From contig PVNU02002357.1 in assembly GCA_003013855.2 (NCBI GenBank), positions 434,001 to 498,000 on the forward strand: a DNA stretch of 64,000 nucleotides, given 5' to 3'. Within the stretch, counting starts at the first letter, position 1. Each line of letters begins with the position of its first letter. This document shows positions 24,428 to 35,866 of this stretch, one piece after another. The notes below the pieces were generated by a model, which saw nothing but the letters and a program-made list of their open reading frames with translations, had not been told where the DNA came from and searched no databases. The DNA is from Liriodendron chinense (Eukaryota > Streptophyta > Magnoliopsida > Magnoliales > Magnoliaceae). Both the position numbers and the translations under genes were made by a program.

Positions 24428-24947
24428 TAGGGCTGTAAATGGTCAGGTTTGGCCAAAACTAGACCCACCCATTTACTGAATGGGTCTGGTCCAAATTTTA
24501 GACTCAGACCCTTTTACTAAATAGGCTAGTCTGGGTCGGGTCTGAGTCAACCCATCAGACCCATTTATAAATGGGTTGGGGTCTGGTAGATGGTCTGGTA
24601 GAGGGAGATCCACCCAGACCCTTATAAATGGGGATGGGTCTGGGTCTGGATCTAGTATATAAGCACTTTTACAAGGCTTAAAATAAGGTCTGAATGGGTC
24701 TGGGCTAGATAGGTCCCTTGTAACATAGACCAAACCTGCCCACTTACTAAATGGGTTCGGGTCGGGTCGGGTCGGGTTGGGTCGGGTCGGGCCTAATATA
24801 AAGGAAACCAAACCCAAACCATTTAGCAACTGGGCCTGTTCTTGTACCCAAACCCGTACCATTTAACAAATGGGTTGGGTCTGAGTCGGGTCTAAATGGG
24901 TTGGCCTGGGTACCCCATCGAGTCGGCTAACCCAATTTACAGCCCTA
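24428..24947. mobile_element. hAT-like non-autonomous element, perfect 8-bp TSD
   Basis: TIRs TAGGGCTGTAAAT / ATTTACAGCCCTA are flanked by identical AGCTAGTC (24420-24427 and 24948-24955). The 520-bp interior is built from repeated AAATGGGTCTGGGTC-like phrases and encodes nothing. A second copy lies at 30998-31516. The site is unoccupied in duplicate X. Confidence 0.92.
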
Positions 24948-24965
24948 AGCTAGTCCTAGTGGGAC

Positions 24966-25442
24966 TAGCATAAGGGGTGGTTTCAAATCTCCGTGGGCCC
25001 CACCATGATATACATGTTCCATTTCTCAATCTGATTTTAAGGTACTAACCCAAAAGTCAGACAAATCCAAATCTCAGGTGGACCACACCAAAGGAAAACA
25101 GTGGGGATTGAACGTCCACTGTTGAAAAATTTTTGGGAGCCACAAAAGTTTACTATCAAGCTTATATTTGTTTTTTTTTTTTTTTTTTCCCTTCATCTAG
25201 GTCTATTTGACCTTATCAACATGTTGGATGCAAAATCAACATTATGATGGGTCCTAGGAAGATTTTAATGGTGGACGTTCAATCCCCACTGTTTTACTGT
25301 GGTGTGGTCCACCCAAGATTAATATTTGTCTGATTTTTGGGAACGTGTCTTAAAATCAGATGGATAAATGGATGGACGGTGTGGATAAAACACATATATC
25401 ATAGGTGGGGCCTACAGAGATTTGAAACCACCCCTTGTGCTT
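24966..25442. mobile_element. Complete fold-back element
   Basis: Inverted ends AAGGGGTGGTTTCAAATCTC (left) and GAGATTTGAAACCACCCCTT (right) enclose a fold-back unit. Its halves carry GTGGACCACACCA and TGGTGTGGTCCA, then GGATGGACGGTGTGGAT near the right end. It contains a T17 run at about 25170. No TSD could be assigned. Confidence 0.75.
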
Positions 25443-28400
25443 GTCTGCGCCCCTATTTCCCTTGGTGTAGTCTTCTTGAGTTTTAGATCTGCTTCGATTT
25501 TAGGTATATGCCGTAAAACGAGCTGGCAAAAGTGATGGACGGAATGGATATAAAACATATAGCCTGCCATCAGGGATATCCTAGAGTTGTCTTCCATTTT
25601 AGAGATGCTGCCTCACATGTCAGGCCAACTAGATCCACACAGAAAATGAGTTACTGATATTATCGACGGACGGTCTCCACATCATGCAGGTGTGCTCATC
25701 TCATTATTAGATGATCTTGATTCCTTGAGGCAAATAATATATACCATCAGGATTACCTGATGATAGGTCTACCTATTATTCACGTGTGAGATGAGCGCCC
25801 AATAGGAAGGGCATGGTACTTGCCTCGATGGACTAGTGGAATCAGATATGATCCACACTATGTTGTCTACTTGTAACTCACCTCATGAACTAAATGACTT
25901 GATTTTTTTAGCCCATTTTATGTGCACACGTACCTATTTAAATATCGGATGGCTTTGGTTCTTTTAGGCAACACATCTACGCTATCAAAATTGTCTGATG
26001 AGCCACTCTAATCAGTGTAACAGAGATGAAAGTCGCTCATTAGGCGGCCACCACCTTGTCTATGCCTTGTCTTCCAAATGAGGCTCAAATGTGTAGCAAG
26101 ATGTCGAATGATCCATCCGTTGGACCACACCATCTTCACCTCTGTTACTGGCTTTTCAACTCTTCTCCTCCATTATTTAGTTTTCATCTAACTAATTTAC
26201 CTCTTTGTGAGAAAGAAGTGGGCCGTGGTATGTGAAAGATATTTAACTAAGGACGTACGATGGAAAAGTACCTAACATCCATTTGTCATTTGTCAGATTG
26301 TGGGCTTCCCTTTCTATTGACTTTTCAAAGGCTCTCTTATGAAAAAAAGTTTGGCTATGGTGCCCTTCAATATTGACTCTTTTATTCATTATTTTGCCCT
26401 CTTGACAAGAGAATTGATCATGGTTGTATAAAAGCTCTTTACCTGAGGACTATGAAAAGGTACATGAGATCAAGATCAATCCATCGTGTTTTTGGCCTCA
26501 CTTTTTCTATGGTGCCATGTCACACTCCAAACTCAACCTCCCGCATGGTCGATCCATGGTGGTCGGACCTGGCTCACGATGCGTCGAACTCTGAATTCGG
26601 CACTTGGCACCCATACACCAAGTCTTGAACTCGACACCTGATTAAAAATTTTAGGGACAATTTTCTTCCGCTAATAGATATCAGGCATAAAGATTGACAT
26701 TTCCAATTCAATAATTCAGTTCTCACTATACATTAATATATTTACATTACAATTTTTCCACCAAAGTACATATCTAACAGAAAGTAACAGAAGCGTAGTG
26801 TCTAAAAGTAATGCGGCATGCATCATCTCTACCCCTAATGTTGGCACTATCCTGAAAAAATTATAAAAAGAAGGCATGAGCTTTAAACCCAGTGAGTACA
26901 CACGTGTGTGGTGTGTCTTAAATGCAAGATAAATATGTCATGAATGAATCATGCATGACAGAATGCACATAATATGTAAAGTATGATGCTGATAACTGTA
27001 TAATTCAATGCAATGCATGTGTATCATGATCATGCACCGAATCAATGCCACCAACACCACCGTGTCATGCTACCGTATCTTTGCTACCACAACTATAACT
27101 GTATCACATGTGCCCGTAGAAACATCATCAAATCATGTTGTCATGCCATATCATGGCAACTGTATAATCGCGGAAAACACTGTGGTTGATGCCCATGCAC
27201 TAGACACCAACAATCGACATCGCATACGCGTCTTGCGGTGGTGTCGTATGACTTCCACCCGGCACGCCAGTAACAGACATCATTCGCGCTTCTCAGTCAG
27301 ATCGGTCCCTATTTACACATTGGCCCTTAAGTAGGTTGGACCCACCTCTTCCCAACCTGACCTCATTAGTGAGAGTCAAATCCATGACCCATGTATCCAC
27401 CCAGCCCGACGGTGAGGCATCCCTAGGTATCATTGGGGTTTAGGGATCTTCAATTGAAGGGGCACATCATCTTCTAATATTTTCACATTTTCGGTGTCTC
27501 GTCCCTTTTTAGGGATAATCCAAGTTATCATCATAAATACACATTTCATCACCTAGATACAATTCATGCTTATACGTCACAATTGTGCTATCACCATCAT
27601 CATGTATGTCGTGATCATGCATGAATTCAAGTAATCATACTAAGGCACATAACCAAGTGTAGTATGCATGTAATACCACGAGTCTTGGGTTTTCTTAGCT
27701 TTTAGGCTAGAAAATTCATAAAATCATCATGTGCCACTATTGGTTATATCAATTCCCGGTCATGTGACCCAACCACGCACATAGAACATATCTTGTGCAT
27801 AGATGAATGTATTACCGCACACATGCACATATGATCATTCCATGATGCATGAGTGTGATTAACATCAATATGTTAAAGGCATCATATCGCATATCTCTAT
27901 TAATCCATAATCACTAATACCACATTACCATCACCCATCACTATCACAATCATATATACTATTTGTAATCACAATCACATCTCATTCATCACAAGATATA
28001 TATTCTAGTTAGCGGCTTGGACCTGACACAGTTTTCACCATTAGGCCTACAAGGCTTTACTCTAGGTGGGCCTTGCTAATAGGCTCACCACTCTAAGGCC
28101 TAAGTGGGCTCATCAGTACAGTCTATAAATCACCCAAGTCTTCAATTAAGTGGGCTCGACATTTGGCCCATCACATATCTCAGGATCGGGCCCAGCCTAA
28201 ATCGAATTTGTTTCATGTTTTAAGCCCAATGGGCTTTGGATTTATCTCATTATCAGGCTTAGGCCAATTTTTATGGGCAGACAAACGAAATGGCTTCACA
28301 TACACATACTAATTAAGATGGTTCTTATATGATAGACGGTGTTGATAAAACATGTATAATCCGATGGGCTCCACTTCCGAGGGGGTTGTTAATAGGTTGC

Positions 28401-28498
28401 ATTGCAAATAAACATCATAGTAGTTCTATAGCGGTTTAGACGGTACAGCCGTACAGGTAACACTCCTATGCTACATTGGCCCCTAAGATGAACGGTTT

Positions 28499-28607
<109 letters not shown>

Positions 28608-29721
28608 AAGTTGATCGTGGTTGGATGATTTGGGTATAACTCATACAATATGATGGGCCCTACTTCCAAAGTGGTCTCGCCAACAAATGGGTTCACACAT
28701 AAACATTAGGGTGGGTTGACAACATGTAGATGGCCTAGGTAACTCACATACATTAAGGTGGATCAAGGAAGGATGAATAGTATAGATGCACAAGGCACAC
28801 GTCAAGGTGATCGAGGTCTACGACGGGCTCCACAATCGGGACTGTTTGATTGGCGAAGTGGTTAAACGATGTGGATAAAACATGTACGTTATAGTGAGGT
28901 ATGGATATGGACATTGTGAATGTTACATCATGGTAGGGTTTACAGTGGGCCTCAGGGAAACTTTAATGGTGGCCATTCAATCAGAATCGTTTCCCGTCGT
29001 TTGGTTCACGCGAGATTTGGGTCTGTTTCAATTTTTGAGATACCTGACTTAAGCAGCTTGAGCTACCCCAAAATCATATATTATACGTCCAGAAACTCAT
29101 TCTGGATTGTGAGATACAACTGTTTTATGTTCCTGATGGTCCAGATCACTTCTGACCCCTACCGGTCTTCCTCCGATCCATCTAAGCCATGAAATAGTCA
29201 TCGACCCACTCTACATCACGACCCCAAATCTTCCGGTTGACACATGGATAGCCAAGATGGTCCATTCCTTCATTCCATACCACTATTGGTGGGACATGAT
29301 GAAAAGATCACACCAATTAGATGTGATCAACAGCATAAGATGGGACATTTCAAGATTGTGAGGAGACGAAATGTCCAATCATCATCTTGAAGCATCTACT
29401 CAATAGGCCCCACCATGAATTACTGATGATTCTAAAGCACTTTGATGTTGTGATGCTAACCATCCGATCTATTGCTTCTAAAAGAATAGATGGTCCTAAC
29501 AAAATGAAAACATCCTAAAGGTTAGGATCATCAGATTGACATGATTTGTACCACGGATTCCCTTGGGGTCGTTTAGCACCACAAATTTGAGGGATGTGAG
29601 GATATTATGAATCCATTGGTCATTTGGTAGAGTGGATTAGAGGGTATTCCGAATCCATAGGAATTCAAATCCTCACTTTTGGTGAGTTTTGCGATCCTTC
29701 CCTTTTGCTTGGATTACCAAT

Positions 29722-29722
<1 letters not shown>

Positions 29723-29759
<37 letters not shown>
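29723..29759. repeat. (CT)18 microsatellite
   Basis: Uninterrupted CT dinucleotide run. Confidence 0.97.
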
Positions 29760-29762
<3 letters not shown>

Positions 29763-30469
29763 TCATTTTTAAAGGCAGGAGAGTGACATGTGTAACATAT
29801 GTATTACTGGGCTACTAAGCTATTATACACGTGGCCCACTAATGATTTTCCAAAGCAATCATATTGTCAACTGTCAATAGAATGATCTAAACAGTCCAAA
29901 CATTAACCATGTAAATCAACGGTTAGAAAACATTGGTTAGTTGCTCGGTTGTGATCCTATGCTTGTGGCCCATCTAAGGCTTGGAATTTCATCATTTTTG
30001 CCAGGTATATCTTTCAATTGGTTTATTACATTCATTGTGTCAAACATCACATGTACACTAATTAGGGATATTAAAGTTGATTTAGCAATTAAATTCCAAC
30101 TCCTTTAAATATACTACATAATATAAGTGCATAACTATTTTTAGATTAGGGGGATTCTATATCCAGGGTGCCTAACACAATCAGAGAATTTCGAATCTAG
30201 GTATTCCAAATACATGGTGCCAAATGAGGCCTAATCTTATGCATGAATGGATAGATTTGGGTTGATGATCGATGGTTCAATATGTCAATTAAAAGCTTTG
30301 AGACTTTGTTAATGTTCTCGTTGAGGTGGAAATTAGATTAACTAGGAAGTGGGCCACTTGATGTCACCTCTCATGAATGGTGTCTGTGGGCCGTTTAGAT
30401 GCCACCTAATAAGTTTTTTAACCTATGTAAGTCAATAAATTACTTTTTTTTAACATAACGAGATGGAAC

Positions 30470-31640
30470 GCCCCGACCATGGGAAGCTTTGTGAGGTATC
30501 AGGGGTGATATTTGTGCCTACAGTTTATCCCAACCATAATAATCTTATGAACAGTCCGGGCTGCCCAAGCCAAAATTGTGAGAATCGACCATATCATCGG
30601 TCATTGGCCTAATTTTATTTCAATTTTATTATTTATAATAAGTTTCATTTTGATTATATCTTTTGATCTGTAAGGTTTTAGAAGTCGTGCCCAGCATGGA
30701 AAGGGCTTAGAAAAGTGTGTAGAACCACATTGTTAGGCCAGGTTGAAAGCTCTATTTTTTGTCGAAAACCATGAGTTTTAATAGGAATGAGAGACTTCTA
30801 TAAATAGAACTTACTACTTATAGTAAGTCAGGGTTTTCTAGGAGTTTGAGTTTGAGTTGAAGTCTAATACTTCTCATTAGGGTTTAGTTTATTATTTAAA
30901 GCATTATAGAGAATTTTATTCAATCAATTATTTTATAATTTCTTTGAAATTATTTCTCCCCTTTATCTTTATTTCTCATGTGGATTCAAGAAATAACTAG
31001 GGTTGTAAATGGTCGAGTTTAGGGGCAGGTTTAGCCAAAACCAGACCCGCCCATTTACTAAATGGGTCTGGGTCTAAATTTTAGACTCAGACCCTTTTAC
31101 TAAATGGGCGGATCTGGGTCTGGGTCGGGTCTGAGTTAACCCATCAGACCCATTTATAAATGGGTTTGGATCTAGTAGAGGGAGATCCACCCATACATGA
31201 TTATAAATGGGTCGAGTCTAATGGGTTTGGGTCTGGATCTAGTATGCAAGCATTTTTACAAGGCTTAAAGTCAAGTCTGGACAGGTCTAGGCTGGACGGG
31301 TCCCTTGAAACATAGACCAATCCCGCCCACTTACTAAATGGGTTTGGGTAGAGTCGGGCCAAATATAAAGAAACTAGACCCAGACCCTATTTAGCAAATG
31401 GGTCTGCTCTTGGACCCAGACCCTGTACCATTTAACAAATGGGTTTGGTCTAGGTCGGGTCTAAATGGATTGGGTCTGGGTACCCCATCGGGTCCATTGA
31501 CCCATTTACAGCCCTAAAACTAACTGGTGAGGAAGACAGTGATTGACCTTCCCACACGCAATGGACCCATTTACTAGCCCTAGAACTAACTGGTGAGGAC
31601 GACGGTGATTGACCTCCCACACCCTCCCTGCGTCAGGACG
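30470..31640 (+). mobile_element. Possible LTR remnant with TATA box, split by a hAT copy
   Basis: CTATAAATAG at about 30799-30808 is followed by leader-like sequence, and GTGGATTCAAG...AAATAAC is interrupted by the hAT copy; ACTAACTGGTGAGG resumes afterwards. A ~65-base stretch (about 31500-31625) is duplicated in tandem. LTR ends and TSD were not identified, so this stays tentative. Confidence 0.35.
30998..31516. mobile_element. hAT-like element, second copy of the 24428 type
   Basis: TAGGGTTGTAAAT...TTTACAGCCCTA ends and the same interior order of AAATGGGTCTGGG phrases as 24428-24947. Flanking 8-mers GAAATAAC and AAACTAAC agree at 6 of 8. Confidence 0.85.
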
Positions 31641-34600
31641 TTGCTGAAGTCCCTATCAACATGAGGACCTTAGCATTTCCTCCAGTCGAACTTACCTAGT
31701 TGGTACCTAATATGTAAATGTAGGGCACATGCTTTATCTAGTCCATTAATCTGGTGGCCCTCATCATCAATGAACCATGCCCAAAAGAAACTCTTCATTT
31801 GCTCAGCTCCAACATTTCCATTATTGGCATGCAAATACATGGTTAAGAAGAAATGCAACAACAGTACCAATGGAGAAAAGACAGAAGATGTGATAGTTGG
31901 AATGTTCTGATTTGGGAGAATTTTGTGGCAATGGTTTATCTGTGATGGGGGACATCAAATCAATGGCTTGGATAAATAATTACGGGCCCCATGTGTGCAG
32001 ATTAGATTGCACACACATGTGCCACTTTGAAACATGCTTGGTGTGTAAACAGATTTTCTTACATGCTTGTTTTGTTACTGGAATAATTAACATATATTTA
32101 ATACTATTAATAGTAATAGGACTCAACTCAGACCAGACTTGACGCCACCCGATTTATCGAGTCAAAGTTGATAGCCCCGACATGAACCTGGCTACGCCTG
32201 AACTTTAATAGGTTCGACCCAAACGACTCAATTTCTTAGCAGGTCCAGGGACATTGGACCTGGACATGTTAAAACTGGGTCCGGCCCAGGGATTGGCAGT
32301 TCAAAGTACCCAATGACAGCCTTACTGACCCAAACCCATCTTATTGACAAACCCATAAATCTGGACCTGCAATCACATACCCTCCAAAATGATAGCCCAC
32401 ACCATTGGTTTTAAGATGATTCCAACTCAGTTACTCGGTTGAATGTCTACCATTGCCACTCTCTTCTTAAGCGTCTATCACAGGCATAATGTAGGTAGAC
32501 TCGGCCCGACTCGGCCAAATCACCCATGTCCTTTACCCACTTGATCGTCCCAATCAACCTGAATCTACCTTACATTTCTCAACTGGCAATGTCAACACAA
32601 CCCTGGTCTGTCTGCGTCGGAGTCTTAAAAGAATGGTTTGCATCCTCGTGAGATATGAGGGTGGGATCAGCAAATATTACCCTGGCTGAAAAATCAGCAT
32701 CAAGGGCTTGACTAGGTTGCCAGACCAGTTAAAAGTCTAGGCCCCAAACCAACCCAAGACCAAACAAGCGCATTAACCCCTCCCATCTCCTTCACCTCCC
32801 AAACGGCTCTTAAGGAAGCAAAACAACAGATCAAGATGGGGAATTTCAATGAGCTTTACTTGTAAATTTATTGTTAAGTATGGAAATAACAAGGGACTTC
32901 AAGCTTTACTCCAATACGATCCAAAGTTTTGCAATAGGATATGTCTAAGGATGCAAATCGGGCAGGTTGGGTAAGGTAGAGAACGAACCCAAGGCTAGCA
33001 TATCCAAAAGAGTTGGCCCAAGGCCCAAATCCAACTAAGGTATCAAATAATAATCCTATCAAAATCCGGGTTGGGTGGGTTTAAATTGGGTTGGGTTGAG
33101 TTGAGTGGTTAACACCTGCACATAATAAACAAACGCAATGAAACATGTAACCATCAAATAACATCACTCAGGAATGCATGTTGTTACCGAAATGACACTA
33201 ACAACATAAATTCTACAATCACCATTCATAAACAGAAAAAAAATTAAAGAAATGGCCAGAGATACAATCATCATTTATAAACAAAAAAAATTATATGGCC
33301 AGTGATATATGGTGGGCCGCCTAAAACAGGTAGACGTTCGGGCCTTTCTAATGGAGTCATGACTAGTGAGTTGCGACTCACGAATATTCAGTGAAGAGCC
33401 CCTAGTGTGAGGGGTTAGAATGCACATGAGAGATCCTAACAAATGGAATGCGCACAATGTAAACATGTTGTGGACAAAACAATGGTGGTTTGCTGCTCAT
33501 GCATGTCAAAGTTGCATGGACCCTATTTTCTATCTAGACCATGATTTTACATGTATATTACAAAATGTACTACCTTGTAAGGTTGGGTTCTGATTGGGTC
33601 GGGTTGCCCAAGGCCTCAACCCAACCCAACCTAGTTGAGTGAGAAGCCAGGTTAAGGATTTTCAACTCAAGCTCAACCCAACATGACCAATGCTCAGGTT
33701 AGGCCAATCACATTCCAGTTGTCCCAACGCAAGTTGCACCATTGGATACATTGGGACTTTAGCCTTTAAATCAGGTAAAATTGCAACTATCCAAACTGTT
33801 TATATTGACTAATTACTTCATATAGTGGAAAGACAACAAATAAAAGCTCTCGGTCATTCAGCCTTCCAATGATTTGGCTCTTTTGCTTTGAACATGAACT
33901 TGCCACAATAACATTTATACAATTAATGGGTTAAAATATTCAATCCAAGAGGTTTTTGGGCATCCACCATCTAGACTTTTTCTTTCTTTTTTTTTTGAGA
34001 GAAATCTAAACAGTTTGTACCATTGAAAAGGCCCAAATCCATCAGCTTGCTCGTACATCTGGATGCATTCAAGGAAACCTGAGCAAACCTCACATGCTTG
34101 TCGAACTAAATTATGTGGGCCCTGTCTTTAATTTTTTAGCTTTCTTATATGGTTTCCTAATATGGGTAGTGTTGGAGTTTTCTTATTGTAATACATCAGG
34201 ATGTATTTGAGCAAATCTCAGATACTTGTCGAACTAAATTATGTGGGCCCAATCAAACTCGTAGGCTTTCTTGGACGGTTTTCTATCATGGGTCCTGTTG
34301 AAGCTTGTACATAAAATAAATGGGTGTTTGGAAGCAGAAACAGCAAAGAGTCAGTTTTAATATGGGACCATGAACAAACTAAAATGATGTTGAAAAAACT
34401 GCTGCTCATGATACAGACAACCTATTGAATGGGCTGGATGTTGCATGCACATGAAAAAGTCATCTGCTGGGTGGTCGGTAACTAATCTCCAACAGATAGA
34501 CTTGGAGACCTTCCCATTGCACTCTGCAGACCAATCCCTCAATATTAACGGTAAGTATGGTAACTGCAATTTGTTCAGTTAAATCACTTCCACTTTGTTA

Positions 34601-34780
34601 GACTAGTAATTGCAATTCCATCTAATAACGCATCCAAACAGAAGCAATGCCAAACTCCCTTGAAAATTTTGAAATTAAATCATGATTTCCAAAAGATGCA
34701 CAGAAAGACTTCCACCAAGAAAGAGAAATGGCTCCAATTCCTTATAGGTGTGTTTGGTTGCACCAAATATCACTTAAACC
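31641..34780. other. Gene-free region with GGGTT-rich remnants
   Basis: GGGTTGGGTT-type stretches at about 32940-33110 and 33580-33700 resemble interiors of the hAT-like elements, but no matched ends were found. A ~80-base phrase about GTCGAACTAAATTATGTGGGCC occurs twice (34095 and 34220). No exons recognised. Confidence 0.5.
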
Positions 34781-34784
34781 ATCT

Positions 34785-35565
34785 CAGTGTTTTAAATAGT
34801 GGTAGTGTGTTGTGTAGCATTCAGCCCTATATAGAGGGTAGCGTATTTACGCTATGCTATTTAATAATATATAAAGTAACAAACCAAATCGCATAATTAT
34901 TACATCAACAACTTTCTAAGCAAACCACTTCAATTAATAATGTCTGATTGAAACTACATGTCACAACTCACAAGTATGAAAAAGAAATAAAAATCCCATA
35001 AGAGTATTAAGTACAATACAGATTTCATCAATACAAAGACGGGTTTCCAAAAACCTTCATGAAGGTAAGGAAAGAGGTTTGATTTTAACTTTGCATAACT
35101 CTGTGTGTGTGTAAAATTGAAGAAAAAAAAAAAACATTGTAGCGTACACTACAAACGCTACACACTACGTAGCTGTAGCGTACACTATAGGGGATTTACG
35201 CCATTTAGCTATTGATGCGGAAATCAGGCCCTTTAGGGTTTATCAGCGTAGGAGGCAAGTGACACCTATATCTTTATGGATTGATGATGACGGGCTTGAA
35301 TCGTTCGTGACGACTCGAGGAGCAACGAAGACCTTACATATTACTTGAATTTCTTACTTCGTGATTGTGATGATGGCCCGCTCCATTGAATGTCTCTTTA
35401 TGGTTTTCTTAATTTATGATGGTTGATGTTGAATTTTTAGATTATTATTGTCTTTTATTCCCCCTGGATTATATATGTTCATACACATGCATCATAATTA
35501 GGCCGTCCTGCATCAGCTATGCTACCGCAGCACTATGCCACGAGCGCTGTTTGAAACACTACACC
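34785..35565. mobile_element. Possible TIR element containing a nested solo LTR
   Basis: Left CAGTGTTTTAAATAG and right GTTTGAAACACT are loosely inverted, and the arms share TAGCGTA/CGCTA-rich sequence. The solo LTR 35213-35515 sits between the arms. No TSD found. Confidence 0.4.
35213..35515 (+). mobile_element. 303-bp solo LTR related to the gypsy LTR, perfect TSD
   Basis: Flanked by GCTAT at 35208-35212 and 35516-35520. Ends TGATGCGG...CCTGCATCA. Its right half is a reverse-oriented relative of the outer end of the LTR at 5900-6838 (GATGATGGCCCGCTCCATTG and GCATCATAATTAGG shared), but it is about one third as long. It lies ~350 bases beyond the RLP24 stop codon. Confidence 0.82.
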
Positions 35566-35866
35566 ACATTACTGATTAATCATGAAATATCAAAAAATTC
35601 ATGATATTTGGTGCAACAAAACACACCCAACTCAAAATAATCACAATCCCGTTGATGGGCACAACGAATCAACAGCATCAGAATCTAAAAACAAGAAAAA
35701 TGAAATGCTTTCCCAACACGTCCTTCTATTGGATGAAACTACCAGCCGACGAACATATGGCAGTTTTCCAACCAGCTTTCGAAAATTTTCAAGCTCAGAA
35801 TTATTTCTAAGATAATCCTGGGTTGCGATGACTCACAGCATATTTCTTTTCGTGTGAATATCAGCA

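Larger units (their letters stand above)
21146..27430. repeat. Segmental duplication copy X', enlarged by insertions
   Basis: Collinear with 8005-12309 but about 2 kb longer. Differences include a GGGTC-rich insertion (22330 to ~23460), a hAT element plus fold-back insertion (24428-25442), and ~155 bases at about 26905-27060 that X lacks between short direct repeats (GTGT). Ends at CAGCCCGACGGTGAGGCATC. No coding sequence survives in either copy. Confidence 0.8.
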
